Shown: positions 9,048 to 17,484 of the stretch, piece by piece
Layout: the number at the start of each line of letters is the position of its first letter
Position numbering within the stretch: position 1 is the stretch's first letter
DNA from: Anaerostipes sp. 992a
Lineage (GTDB): Bacteria > Bacillota > Clostridia > Lachnospirales > Lachnospiraceae
Direction: 5' to 3'
NCBI RefSeq assembly: GCF_001940245.1
Contig: NZ_MJIG01000003.1
Span: 220,001 to 284,000 of the forward strand
DNA: 64,000 nucleotides
Notes under the pieces: model-generated
Databases searched by the model: none
Told to the model about the DNA's origin: nothing
What the model saw: the letters and a program-made list of their open reading frames with translations, nothing else
Position numbers and translations under genes: made by a program

Positions 9048-9842
9048 ATGAGAATATTAGAAATACCAGAGGGAACGACAGAAATTAAAAATTATGAATA
9101 TCGGGGCTTAAAGGAGCTGGAGCAGGTTCTCATACCAAACAGTGTGAAAAAAATCGGAAAGCATGCATTTTACGATTGTAGAAATTTAAAAAATATCAGA
9201 ATCTCCGGCAATTTACATGAAATCGAGGATGGAGCATTTAAAAATTGCGATAGTCTTCGATATGTAGAAGTGACAGCGGATAATCACGAAACAGGATGTA
9301 TGAAAAACATTGTTGCAGATCTTAGTCATGAAATTGTGTTTCATATCCAATATTCGGATGGACAGGCACGGCTGCTGGTTCCATCTTACAGCTATGATTA
9401 TGAAATAGATATTAATTCCAGAGTTTTTCATGAGGTAGTATATGGATCTGGAGATGCCTATCAAAGATGTGTCAGCAAGGAAAAAATTGATTTTGGAGAG
9501 TATGATTTTTTATTTTCCGTAGCTAAGAGAGAGGAACAAGAGCCCACGTTATTTGAACTGATCACAGATCGACTGGAGTATCCTTATCAGCTGGAGGAGA
9601 AGGCAAAAGAACGTTATCTTGCATATTTAAAAGAACATGCGGTATCCTATGTAAAGCAAAAGATTGAAAGCAATGATCAGAAAGGACTCCGACTTGCAGC
9701 AGATTGTGGGCTTTTTCGAAAAGAAGATATGGAGGAATATCTGGAACTGGCTGGAAAAGAAAAGAAGATTGAAAGTATGGCCTTTTTAATGGAATATCAG
9801 AATCAGTATTTTCCAGTTATATTACAGGAATTTGAGTTTTAG
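9048..9842 (+). CDS. Leucine-rich repeat (BspA/LRR_5 type) protein
   Basis: This 264-residue protein has about three LRR_5 repeats in residues 1-80 (VLIPNSVKKIGKHAFYDC and IEDGAFKNC are typical). It continues with an unrecognised region rich in charged residues and helices (about 150-264). No signal peptide is present, unlike most surface BspA-type proteins, so it is probably cytoplasmic. It is the first gene of a trio with the VWA protein 10 bp downstream and a MoxR-type ATPase. It may serve as a binding or adaptor subunit of that system; this is inferred only from position. Confidence 0.75.
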   Translation: MRILEIPEGTTEIKNYEYRGLKELEQVLIPNSVKKIGKHAFYDCRNLKNIRISGNLHEIEDGAFKNCDSLRYVEVTADNHETGCMKNIVADLSHEIVFHIQYSDGQARLLVPSYSYDYEIDINSRVFHEVVYGSGDAYQRCVSKEKIDFGEYDFLFSVAKREEQEPTLFELITDRLEYPYQLEEKAKERYLAYLKEHAVSYVKQKIESNDQKGLRLAADCGLFRKEDMEEYLELAGKEKKIESMAFLMEYQNQYFPVILQEFEF

Positions 9843-9851
9843 GAGAAAGAC

Positions 9852-11165
9852 ATGGAAATGACATTTCAGCAGAAATTAAATAAAATTTGTATGGAAATCT
9901 GGCAGTCATCTAGAATGGGACTTCATCTTCATATGCGACATTTGGATCAGGCTTTATATGCATTCACATTTGCACGAAATGAAACAACCTCATTTTTTGG
10001 AACAGATGGAGATAAGATTTTTTATCATCCAAAGTATGTGATACAGACCTATGAAAAGGATCGGATTTTGATTCAGAGGGGATATGTTCACATGATCGTG
10101 CACTGTTTGTTTGGTCATCTATTTCATAGAGACGGCAGGCTCATCGATTACTGGAATCTGGCATGTGACATCGTCGTGGAATATATTTTAGATCAGTGGA
10201 AGAATGAAGCAATCCATCTTCCTGTAAGCAGTCAAAGAACACGAATTTATCAGGCGATGAAGACACAAAGGAATGTTCTGACTGCTGAAAGGGTGTATCA
10301 GATATTATTGGCTACACCAATGACGGAGAAAGAGTTTAATCAGCTTTTAGGAGAATTCGAAGTAGATGATCATTCATTCTGGAGAGAAGAACAAAATCAG
10401 CCAAATCAGCCGCCATTGTCACAAAGGCAAAAAAAATGGGAAAATATGAGCAAAAAGATGCAGATGTCTATGGAACAATTTTCAGATGAAGGAGGCAATG
10501 ATGGTGAGCATATGGTGGAAACCATGAAGGTGGAAAATCGAAAACGCTATCGTTATTCTGATTTTCTAAGAAAATTTTCCGTATTAAGAGAGGAAGCGGT
10601 TGTGGATCTGGATAGTTTTGATTACAATTATTATATTTATGGCTTGACGATGTATGGGAATATGCCATTTATTGAGCCGCAGGAGTGGAAAGAATCTAAA
10701 AAGATACGCGACTTTGTGATTGCTATCGACACGTCCATGTCCTGTTCTGGTGATTTGATCGAGAAGTTTCTGGAAGAAACCTATACGATTCTGGCAGAGT
10801 CGGATCAGTATTTTTCAAAGACAGTGATCCATATCCTGCAGTGTGACGATCAGATTCGAGATGATACTTTGATTACAAAAAGTGAGGATTTGAAAAGATA
10901 TATGGAGAATTTTGAGATAAAGGGATATGGTGGTACGGATTTTCGGCCGGTATTTGCACATGTAGAGCAGCTGAAGAATGAAAAAAAGATTCAGGATTTG
11001 AAAGGACTTTTGTATTTTACTGACGGAAAAGGAACATTTCCGGCGGTTTGTCCAGATTATCAAACAGCATTTGTATTTATCCAGGATGAATATGAGGATG
11101 TAAAGGTTCCATCATGGGCCATGAAACTTATCTTAGACGAACATTCAATTGGAGGAAAACTATGA
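9852..11165 (+). CDS. VWA-like protein with DUF2201-type putative metallopeptidase region
   Basis: This 437-residue protein has an N-terminal region (about 1-130) resembling the putative metallopeptidase part of DUF2201 proteins, with HMIVHCLFGH where HExxH would be expected. A Gln/Glu/Met-rich linker (about 170-225) follows. The C-terminal VWA-like domain carries the MIDAS pattern DTSMS near 292 and GGTDFRP, then YFTDG. VWA proteins of this kind usually work with a MoxR AAA+ ATPase, which is encoded directly downstream with a 4-bp overlap. The substrate is unknown. Loss of the Glu suggests the N-terminal region is not an active peptidase. Confidence 0.8.
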   Translation: MEMTFQQKLNKICMEIWQSSRMGLHLHMRHLDQALYAFTFARNETTSFFGTDGDKIFYHPKYVIQTYEKDRILIQRGYVHMIVHCLFGHLFHRDGRLIDYWNLACDIVVEYILDQWKNEAIHLPVSSQRTRIYQAMKTQRNVLTAERVYQILLATPMTEKEFNQLLGEFEVDDHSFWREEQNQPNQPPLSQRQKKWENMSKKMQMSMEQFSDEGGNDGEHMVETMKVENRKRYRYSDFLRKFSVLREEAVVDLDSFDYNYYIYGLTMYGNMPFIEPQEWKESKKIRDFVIAIDTSMSCSGDLIEKFLEETYTILAESDQYFSKTVIHILQCDDQIRDDTLITKSEDLKRYMENFEIKGYGGTDFRPVFAHVEQLKNEKKIQDLKGLLYFTDGKGTFPAVCPDYQTAFVFIQDEYEDVKVPSWAMKLILDEHSIGGKL

Positions 11166-12640
11166 ATATCAAACAAGCAAAAGAAGAGTTAAAGCATACG
11201 ATACAGGCATATATACAAAAAGATGAGTATGGAATTTATAAAATGGCAGCAGTACGGCAAAGACCAGTATTACTTATGGGACCTCCGGGAATTGGGAAAA
11301 CAGCCATTATGGAACAGATTGCAAAAGAGTGTGAAATCGGGCTGGTATCCTATACGATTACACATCATACAAGACAAAGTGCCATTGGTTTGCCATTTAT
11401 TGAAAAAAAAGAATATGGAGGAAAAGAGTACTCTATTACAGAATATACCATGAGTGAGATTATTGCATCTGTTTATGATAAGATGGAGAATACTGGATGT
11501 CAGGAGGGAATCTTATTTATCGATGAAATCAACTGTGTATCAGAGACATTGGCACCTACCATGCTTCAATTTCTTCAATGTAAAACGTTCGGGAACCATA
11601 AGGTACCAGAAGGCTGGATCATTGTAGCAGCAGGAAATCCACCAGAATATAATAAATCCGTACGTGATTTTGATATTGTAACGTTGGATCGTGTGAAGAA
11701 AATTGATGTTGAGGAGGATTATGGAATCTGGAAGGAATATGCATATGAACGAAGTATTCATCCGTCAATTCTTTCTTATCTGGATATAAAAAAAGAAGAT
11801 TTTTATTGTATTGAGACAACTGTAGACGGAAAGGAATTTGTTACAGCCCGTGGCTGGGAAGATTTATCCCAGATGATGTATTTATACGAAGAACTTGGGT
11901 ATCAGGTTACGGAAGAAGTAGTAATCCAGTACGTACAGCACAAGAGAATTGCCAAAGATTTTGCTAATTATCTGGATTTATATTATAAATACAAGGATCA
12001 GTATCAGATTGAAGAAGTATTGAAAGGGAAAATTGTCAAATCATCTGTACAGTCTTTGTCAAAAGCCGGATTTGATGAGAAAATCAGCATGATTAGTTTG
12101 CTGATCACCAAACTGGCAGCTGGAATTAAAGAAGCACTTGCTCAGGATGCATTTACCACAGAGTTATTTGGAAAACTGAAGGAAGTGCAGGCGGAAAATG
12201 ACATTGCAGTCGTATTGAACAGAATAAATGTAAAGCTAGAGCAGATGCGGGAGAAGGAGATGCTGGATGCAGAGCAGGAAAAGCAGCAGCATAGACTGGC
12301 AGCTCAGTTAGAAGCCTATCTTCCGATTATGGAGGAAAAAGGATTCGAGGGAGTCAAAGAAGCATTTGCCCAGCAAGCAGAGCTTCGTAAGCAGCTGTTA
12401 GAAGGGGCAGGAAAGCAGCTGGAATATGCATTCTTATTCCTGGAAGAAGCGTTTGGAGAAGGACAGGAGCTGGTATGGTTTGTAACAGAGTTGACTTCTA
12501 ATTATTATACAGCCAAGTATATTGGCAGATTTGGATGTGAAAAATATTTTTATTACAATAAAGAACTTCTTTTGGTGGAAAAAGACCAGGAATTGCAAAG
12601 AGAAATTGAGGAAGTGAAAAATCTTTTGGATTATATGTAA
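11162..12640 (+). CDS. MoxR-type AAA+ ATPase
   Basis: This 492-residue ATPase has Walker A GPPGIGKT near residue 39, Walker B ILFIDEIN near 118, and a sensor-1-like AAGNPPEYN. A long helical C-terminal part (about 270-490) contains coiled-coil-like Glu/Gln/Lys stretches. It fits MoxR-like chaperone ATPases that remodel partner complexes together with VWA proteins. The start is the ATG at 11162, within GGAGGAAAACTATG; it overlaps the VWA gene's stop. It completes the LRR-VWA-ATPase trio. No terminator is obvious right after it, and a 700-bp non-coding stretch follows. Confidence 0.82.
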   Translation: MNIKQAKEELKHTIQAYIQKDEYGIYKMAAVRQRPVLLMGPPGIGKTAIMEQIAKECEIGLVSYTITHHTRQSAIGLPFIEKKEYGGKEYSITEYTMSEIIASVYDKMENTGCQEGILFIDEINCVSETLAPTMLQFLQCKTFGNHKVPEGWIIVAAGNPPEYNKSVRDFDIVTLDRVKKIDVEEDYGIWKEYAYERSIHPSILSYLDIKKEDFYCIETTVDGKEFVTARGWEDLSQMMYLYEELGYQVTEEVVIQYVQHKRIAKDFANYLDLYYKYKDQYQIEEVLKGKIVKSSVQSLSKAGFDEKISMISLLITKLAAGIKEALAQDAFTTELFGKLKEVQAENDIAVVLNRINVKLEQMREKEMLDAEQEKQQHRLAAQLEAYLPIMEEKGFEGVKEAFAQQAELRKQLLEGAGKQLEYAFLFLEEAFGEGQELVWFVTELTSNYYTAKYIGRFGCEKYFYYNKELLLVEKDQELQREIEEVKNLLDYM

Positions 12641-13000
12641 GCAGATTTTGACATATTTTTTATCTCTCAGTTTTTCTTTCCCATAAATACGGGTTTTGTG
12701 GACTAAATGAAGAAGAAAATTTCTCCTCCTGCGCCTAGGATGCCAGAACGTAAGAACAACCAAAGCTGTCTGGATTTACCCCGCGCCAAACCCTAATCCG
12801 CTCCGCTAGTCGGGCTTGGCATGGCACAAGACGAACTGCATTCCTTTTTTCCATAACAGTTGGAAAGGTAAGTAAACTTCCCTACCAACTGTCCTATGGA
12901 AAACAGTCATCTTCGATGCCTGAAGCAGTTCTGGTGATAGAATCCAGCCAACAGGTTGTTCTAACATTCCGCATATGTCGCTTTCGGAGAAGTTTTCTTC
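12641..13000. other. Non-coding stretch with degenerate GC-rich segment
   Basis: No convincing gene is present in the gap between the ATPase stop and the PHP gene (704 bp). This part holds a GC-richer segment near 12735-12830, unlike the A/T-rich surroundings, and the hairpin at 12851-12899. The remainder of the gap is the 327-bp palindromic element. Frames found here run across the hairpins and look accidental. Confidence 0.5.
12851..12899. repeat. 13-bp stem-loop in intergenic DNA
   Basis: The arms ccata-acagttgg (12851-12863) and ccaactgt-cc-tatgg (12885-12899) pair over 13 positions with a 2-nt bulge. The loop is 21 nt. It lies 100 bp left of the palindromic element and is not part of the duplicated sequence. 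Confidence 0.6.
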
Positions 13001-13327
13001 TTTTCCATGTTCCGTTTCTCCACACGAATATGGGAGAAATCAATACACTACAAAGAACGAAACCATTCCGGTAAAGCAATCTGCGAAGGAGCTTACATGT
13101 TTTCTCAGGTAGAAAATCTTTGGCAAAAGCGTTGCTTTTGGTCGTCCATAAGGACAAATGGATGGAAGCTTGCTTACATAGCCATTTGTCCCTGGACGAG
13201 AGATAAGATTTTCGTCTGTCTTGGTGTGGAACAAGAGAAAACATGTATCAGATTTGGAAGCTCCGTAGCCTGATTGCTGACCGGAATGATTTCGTTCTCA
13301 CATATTATCCCATAGTCAAAGAAACCC
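13001..13327 (+). repeat. Palindromic repeat element, copy A (MITE-like)
   Basis: This 327-bp sequence is repeated in inverted orientation at 24025-24351 with about 20 differences by eye (about 94% identity). Each copy is an imperfect palindrome. In this copy gaacgaaaccattccgg (13053-13069) is mirrored near the right end (about 13278-13298), acatgttttctc (13096-13107) by gagaaaacatgt (about 13236-13247), and ggacaaatgg (about 13161) by ccatttgtcc (about 13189). Central hairpin aaaagc-gtt-gctttt differs from copy B mainly in its loop. No transposase is present. The frames running through it are low-complexity by-products of the palindrome. Confidence 0.75.
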
Positions 13328-13344
13328 GCATTTTTTGCACTATA

Positions 13345-14166
13345 TCACAATAAAATTGGAATTTCATACGGTTTACGCTTGCGAAAAAGCGTGTAGTGGT
13401 CAAAGCCAGCTTCTTTTAAGATCGCCGGAAGTTTATGAAAGTCATAGGCCATATGTTCAGGCTTATGGCCATCAGATCCGATGGTCAGAATCGAACCGCC
13501 TAATTCCCGGTAACGTTTTAAGATATCTATATGTGGATTGGGTTGTCCCAGTCCATATTTTAATCCAGCGGTATTTACTTCAATTCCTTTTTCAGATTTG
13601 ATCAATGCTATTAAGATTTCATCCAGAATATCCTGATAATCGGCAAAGTGGAAAAAGGTGTTTTTGTCTGGAGCGTAGCGGATGACATAGTCCAGATGAC
13701 CATATACTTGATAATCCACATGTCTGCAGCTGGTGATATTTTCATAAATGGATTCGAAATATCTTCGGACCCCCTGTCTGGAGTCGTATTTTTGAAAGTA
13801 TTCTGGTTCGTATGGGTCCATTCCATCAACTAAGTGAGAGGAGCCGATGACAAAGTCAAAATCATAGGAATCGGTTACTTTCTGATATCTGGCATCTAAA
13901 TGTGGCATAAGACCCAGCTCTATGCCAAAAAAAAGTTCTATTTTGTCTTGGTATTTGTCTTTCAATCGCAGATACTCTTTATAGTAGGAATCAAAATCCA
14001 ATAAAAAGTCCAGTCCCTCTTCGTTGGGAGGGTAATCATAGTCTAAATGTTCTGTCATACACACCGATGTAAGCCCGAGTTCTATTCCGCGTAGCACCAT
14101 ATGCTCCATTGGTGTATCAGAATCACTGGAAAATGAAGAGTGTAAATGACAATCAGATCGTATCAT
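13345..14166 (-). CDS. PHP-domain histidinol-phosphatase (HisJ-like)
   Basis: This 273-residue PHP-superfamily phosphohydrolase has the metal-binding motif DCHLHSSFSSD at the N-terminus, TEHLD near residue 43, a second His-rich motif GSSHLVDG, and a C-terminal GSDGHKPE. These match HisJ-type histidinol-phosphatases, which convert L-histidinol phosphate to histidinol in histidine synthesis. No other his gene lies in the window, so the substrate is not certain. The start is MIRSD at 14166, with AGGAGG seven bases upstream. It diverges from the phosphate symporter gene. Its 3' end lies 18 bp from repeat copy A. Confidence 0.82.
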   Translation of the reverse strand: MIRSDCHLHSSFSSDSDTPMEHMVLRGIELGLTSVCMTEHLDYDYPPNEEGLDFLLDFDSYYKEYLRLKDKYQDKIELFFGIELGLMPHLDARYQKVTDSYDFDFVIGSSHLVDGMDPYEPEYFQKYDSRQGVRRYFESIYENITSCRHVDYQVYGHLDYVIRYAPDKNTFFHFADYQDILDEILIALIKSEKGIEVNTAGLKYGLGQPNPHIDILKRYRELGGSILTIGSDGHKPEHMAYDFHKLPAILKEAGFDHYTLFRKRKPYEIPILL

Positions 14167-14322
14167 AAGTTGTCCTCCTGAAATGCTGTATAATGAGATA
14201 AGAAATGTCAATACTTCCTATATCCCTTTGCTTTATTATATAAGTTAAATCCCCTTTTCGTAAAGTAAATTTATGGAGAGAAGATAAATTTGCTTTTGAC
14301 TTTATGGGAAGTAAACACAAAC

Positions 14323-14365
14323 TTTACATAGAATTAACATAAGAAAAAGAGACGCATGATAAAAT
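14323..14365 (+). promoter_or_regulatory. Possible Pho box and promoter for the Na/Pi symporter gene
   Basis: Two TTNACA repeats, TTTACA (14323-14328) and TTAACA (14334-14339), are spaced 5 bp apart as in Bacillus PhoP boxes. A TAAAAT -10 hexamer (14360-14365) lies 20 bp after the second repeat, with no good -35. This is the layout of an activator-dependent promoter. It lies 43-85 bp upstream of a phosphate transporter gene. Confidence 0.4.
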
Positions 14366-14407
14366 TTAAGAGAGATTGGGAAAATATTTGAAAGGAAGAG
14401 TGAAACA

Positions 14408-16078
14408 ATGCAACACATTGGAAATTTATTTGGATTTATCGGCGGACTCGGGATGTTCTTATATGGTATGAATATCATGGCGGAGGGATTGCAGAAGTCT
14501 GCTGGTAATAAAATGAAGCAACTATTAGGCTATTTAACGAATAACAGACTTCTTGGAGTTTTAGTGGGGGCTTTGGTGACTGCGATTATCCAGAGTTCTT
14601 CTGCGACCACAGTTATGGTCGTTGGATTTGTCAATGCTCAGATCATTAATCTGACACAGGCAGCTGGAGTGATCATGGGTGCCAATATCGGAACGACGAT
14701 TACAGCCTGGCTGGTATCTGCAAGCGAATGGAGTGCATTTCTAAAACCTGAATTTATCGCTCCGCTAATATTGGGAATTGGTGCGTTTGTCTTAATGTTC
14801 GCGAAAAAGGAAAAGTATCACCAGTTTAGTGAAATTGCTATTGGATTTGGTATTTTATTCATTGGACTTAGCTTTATGTCCGATTCTATTAGTATTTATA
14901 GGGAAAGTCCGATTTTTTCAAAAGCATTTGCAGTTTTAGGGGGGAATCCGATTCTTGGAATTTTAACAGGAGCGGTAGTAACAGCTATTATTCAAAGTTC
15001 ATCTGCATCTGTAGGAATCCTGCAGACATTGGCCATGAATGGAATCGTAAATTGGCGTTCAGCAGTTTTTATTACCTTGGGACAGAACATTGGTACTTGT
15101 GTGACAGCATTATTATCCAGTATTGGTGCTAATAAAACGGCAAAAAGAGCTGCTGTGATCCACCTGTTGTTTAATGTCATGGGGGCAATTTTATTCGGTA
15201 TTATTATGGTTGTGTTCTTTACGATCAACCAGGTGTGGGCAGTGTCGCAGATCAGCAGTACACAGATTTCTATTTTCCATACGATCTTTAATGTGACTAA
15301 TACGATTATTTTATTCCCATTTGCGAACCTTTTGGTAAAACTGTCTGGAAAGATTGTAAAAGATACTGAAGATGCGGAAGAAGAATTAGACGAAGAAGAA
15401 TTAACAATGAGACATCTGGATACTCGTATCATGGAGACACCGACCTTTGCGGTCAATAGTGGAATTGAAGAAATTGTTCACATGGGAGAGGTAACCATGA
15501 AGAATTATAGCCGGATCCATACAGAAATGTTAAAGGACAAGCCTAGCAAAAGCCGGCTGGAACGTGTAGAAAAAACGGAAAATTATATCAATGATATGGA
15601 AACCATGTTGGCACAATATTTCGTACAAGTAAGCACACTTGCTATTTCAGAGCAGCAGCGACTGATGGTAAATAATCTGCATTTTGTCATTAATGATATC
15701 GAACGAATTGGAGACTATGTTAAAAATATTGCAGACTTTATTGAAAGAAATGCAGGAATTGGCGGCATTTTTTCAGATGGGGCAAAAGAGGATCTGCGTC
15801 TAATGAGTGAGAAAGTGGGGAAAGCATTTGAATTATCCATTAATTCTATTGCCAGTGACAGTATGGAATTGGCGGACCAGGTAATGGAAGTTGAGGAGGA
15901 AGTTGACAAAATTGAAGCAAAAATTCGTGAAAAACATATCAATCGATTATCGAAGGAATCCTGCAAGGTAGAGAGCGGTGTTATTTTCCTGGATATCATC
16001 AATTGCCTGGAGAAAATCTCTGATCATGCAGAAAATATAGCAAAATGTGTGAAAAATGAACAGACCCTTCATAAATAA
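14408..16078 (+). CDS. Na+/phosphate symporter family protein with PhoU domain
   Basis: This 556-residue membrane protein has two inverted Na/Pi-cotransport repeats, each with the QSSSA signature (AIIQSSSATTVM near 60, AIIQSSSASVGI near 196). About eight to ten membrane segments lie in residues 1-310. A cytoplasmic C-terminal PhoU-like helical domain (about 340-550) follows. It resembles NptA/YjbB-type proteins that move phosphate with sodium; the direction is not certain. It is preceded by GGAAGAG and a possible Pho box. It appears monocistronic, since gap has its own promoter. Confidence 0.9.
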   Translation: MQHIGNLFGFIGGLGMFLYGMNIMAEGLQKSAGNKMKQLLGYLTNNRLLGVLVGALVTAIIQSSSATTVMVVGFVNAQIINLTQAAGVIMGANIGTTITAWLVSASEWSAFLKPEFIAPLILGIGAFVLMFAKKEKYHQFSEIAIGFGILFIGLSFMSDSISIYRESPIFSKAFAVLGGNPILGILTGAVVTAIIQSSSASVGILQTLAMNGIVNWRSAVFITLGQNIGTCVTALLSSIGANKTAKRAAVIHLLFNVMGAILFGIIMVVFFTINQVWAVSQISSTQISIFHTIFNVTNTIILFPFANLLVKLSGKIVKDTEDAEEELDEEELTMRHLDTRIMETPTFAVNSGIEEIVHMGEVTMKNYSRIHTEMLKDKPSKSRLERVEKTENYINDMETMLAQYFVQVSTLAISEQQRLMVNNLHFVINDIERIGDYVKNIADFIERNAGIGGIFSDGAKEDLRLMSEKVGKAFELSINSIASDSMELADQVMEVEEEVDKIEAKIREKHINRLSKESCKVESGVIFLDIINCLEKISDHAENIAKCVKNEQTLHK

Positions 16079-16110
16079 AACTAAAACATTTTCACAAAAG
16101 AAAGAACTAA

Positions 16111-16127
16111 ATGTATATTGTATACAT
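16111..16127. repeat. 17-bp palindrome upstream of the gap promoter
   Basis: The sequence atgtata-ttg-tatacat is a perfect inverted repeat. It lies 22 bp upstream of the -35 of the gap promoter, a position suited to a transcription-factor site. No factor is identified. Confidence 0.45.
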
Positions 16128-16148
16128 GCTAATATTTTTAAAAGGGAC

Positions 16149-16177
16149 TTGAATTTTTTACTAGAATTGGTTAAAAT
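16149..16177 (+). promoter_or_regulatory. Promoter of gap
   Basis: TTGAAT (16149-16154) and TAAAAT (16172-16177) are exactly 17 bp apart, 65 bp before the gap start codon. A second perfect palindrome, ttgacat-aaca-atgtcaa (16189-16206), lies just after the expected transcription start and could be a repressor operator or a 5' RNA stem. Confidence 0.65.
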
Positions 16178-16188
16178 AATAATAAAGT

Positions 16189-16206
16189 TTGACATAACAA
16201 TGTCAA
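16189..16206. promoter_or_regulatory. Palindrome at the gap transcription start (candidate operator)
   Basis: The arms ttgacat and atgtcaa pair perfectly around aaca. It lies 12 bp downstream of the -10 hexamer, where a bound repressor would block transcription. In Bacillus the gap operon is repressed by CggR, but no cggR gene is seen here, so the factor is unknown. Confidence 0.4.
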
Positions 16207-16241
16207 GGTAATCTTTTAAAAGACTTAGGAGGAATTATAAG

Positions 16242-17255
16242 ATGGCAGTAAAAGTAGCAATCAATGGATTTGGACGTATTGGACGTCTTGCATTTAGACA
16301 AATGTTTGGAGCTGAAGGATACGATGTAGTTGCGATCAACGACTTAACATCTCCTAAAATGTTAGCTCACTTATTAAAATATGACTCTTCTCAGGGAACA
16401 TATGACAAAGCAGCAACAGTTGTAGCTGGTGAAGATTCTATTACTGTAGACGGAAAAGAAATCAAAATCTATGCAAAAGCTAACGCTGAAGAACTTCCTT
16501 GGGGAGAAATCGGAGTAGATGTAGTATTAGAATGTACAGGTTTCTACACATCTAAAGAAAAAGCTTCTGCTCACGTTAAAGCAGGCGCTAAGAAAGTTGT
16601 TATTTCCGCACCAGCAGGAAATGACCTTCCAACTATCGTTTACAATGTAAACCATACAGAATTAAAACCAGAAGATACAGTTATTTCTGCAGCTTCTTGT
16701 ACAACAAACTGTTTAGCACCTATGGCTAAAGCTCTTAATGACTTAGCTCCAATCAAATCTGGTATCATGTGTACAATCCACGCTTACACAGGTGATCAGA
16801 TGACTCTTGATGGACCACAGAGAAAAGGTGATTTAAGAAGATCTCGTGCTGCAGCAATCAATATCGTACCAAACAGCACAGGTGCTGCAAAAGCTATCGG
16901 ATTAGTTATTCCAGAATTAAATGGTAAATTAATCGGTGCTGCACAGCGTGTTCCAACTCCTACAGGATCTACAACAATCTTAACAGCAGTTGTAGAAGGA
17001 ACAGTTACTGTTGATGAAATCAACGCAGCTATGAAAGCAGCTTCTACAGAATCTTTCGGATACAACACAGACGAAATCGTATCTAGCGATATCGTTGGTA
17101 TGAGATATGGTTCTTTATTTGATGCAACTCAGACAATGGTTTGCCCATTAGACAATGGTACAACAGAAGTTCAGGTTGTTTCTTGGTATGATAACGAAAA
17201 CTCTTACACAAGCCAGATGGTAAGAACAATCAAATACTTTGCTGAATTAGCTTAA
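16242..17255 (+). CDS. gap: Glyceraldehyde-3-phosphate dehydrogenase, type I
   Basis: This 337-residue enzyme converts glyceraldehyde 3-phosphate, NAD+ and phosphate to 1,3-bisphosphoglycerate. The N-terminal nucleotide fold begins with NGFGRIGR. The active-site Cys is in [10 protein letters not shown] near residue 152, and the C-terminal [11 protein letters not shown] motif is present. Length is typical of the family. AGGAGG lies 8 nt before the ATG. Codon use is strongly biased towards A/T-ending preferred codons, as expected for a very highly expressed gene. It has a strong promoter upstream and a terminator before pgk. Confidence 0.97.
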   Translation: MAVKVAINGFGRIGRLAFRQMFGAEGYDVVAINDLTSPKMLAHLLKYDSSQGTYDKAATVVAGEDSITVDGKEIKIYAKANAEELPWGEIGVDVVLECTGFYTSKEKASAHVKAGAKKVVISAPAGNDLPTIVYNVNHTELKPEDTVISAASCTTNCLAPMAKALNDLAPIKSGIMCTIHAYTGDQMTLDGPQRKGDLRRSRAAAINIVPNSTGAAKAIGLVIPELNGKLIGAAQRVPTPTGSTTILTAVVEGTVTVDEINAAMKAASTESFGYNTDEIVSSDIVGMRYGSLFDATQTMVCPLDNGTTEVQVVSWYDNENSYTSQMVRTIKYFAELA

Positions 17256-17282
17256 TTTGAAGTATTTTAAATTGATCCAGTA

Positions 17283-17316
17283 GGGGTCCGGTCTTTTTGG
17301 GCCGGACCCTTTTTTA
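17283..17316 (+). terminator. Terminator after gap
   Basis: The stem gggtccgg (17284-17291) with ccggaccc (17302-17309) is followed by a run of six T. It is the first of several consecutive hairpins. Confidence 0.88.
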
Positions 17317-17349
17317 TTACATAAGAAATTCCCTGAATTTCTTATGTAA
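17317..17349. repeat. Short palindromic repeat, copy 1
   Basis: Perfect 15-bp inverted repeat ttacataagaaattc (17317-17331) and gaatttcttatgtaa (17335-17349). The same 15-mer palindrome recurs at 19622-19654, and one arm recurs at 35112-35125. All three follow directly on a terminator. Confidence 0.75.
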
Positions 17350-17357
17350 CAAAAACG

Positions 17358-17419
17358 CTCCGCGGGAATCGCACTTCGACGGAGAAGAAGATGCTGCTGT
17401 TGCAGCCCGCCTCAGGCGG
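17358..17419. repeat. Cluster of three GC-rich hairpins between gap and pgk
   Basis: Three stem-loops follow one another: ctccg...cggag (17358-17384), gctgc-tgtt-gcagc (17393-17406) and ccgcct-c-aggcgg (17407-17419). With the terminators and palindrome on either side they form six hairpins in about 160 bp. This segment is much richer in G+C than its surroundings. Confidence 0.6.
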
Positions 17420-17446
17420 AGAATCTCGCAAAGCGAGATTCTTTTT
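17420..17446 (+). terminator. Second terminator between gap and pgk
   Basis: A perfect 10-bp stem pairs agaatctcgc (17420-17429) with gcgagattct (17433-17442) around aaa, followed by tttt. It lies 38 bp upstream of pgk. A TATAAT at 17451-17456 could start a separate pgk transcript, but I see no good -35 for it. Confidence 0.8.
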
Positions 17447-17484
17447 CACTTATAATATTGAGGTTCTATTAGGAGGAATAAAAT

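Noticed and set aside
12894-13244. A 116-codon minus-strand frame whose start is homologous to a plus-strand frame at 24108-24374.
   Set aside because: Similarity comes from the duplicated palindromic element; the frames have no ribosome site and no protein family pattern, and run into unique sequence at different points.
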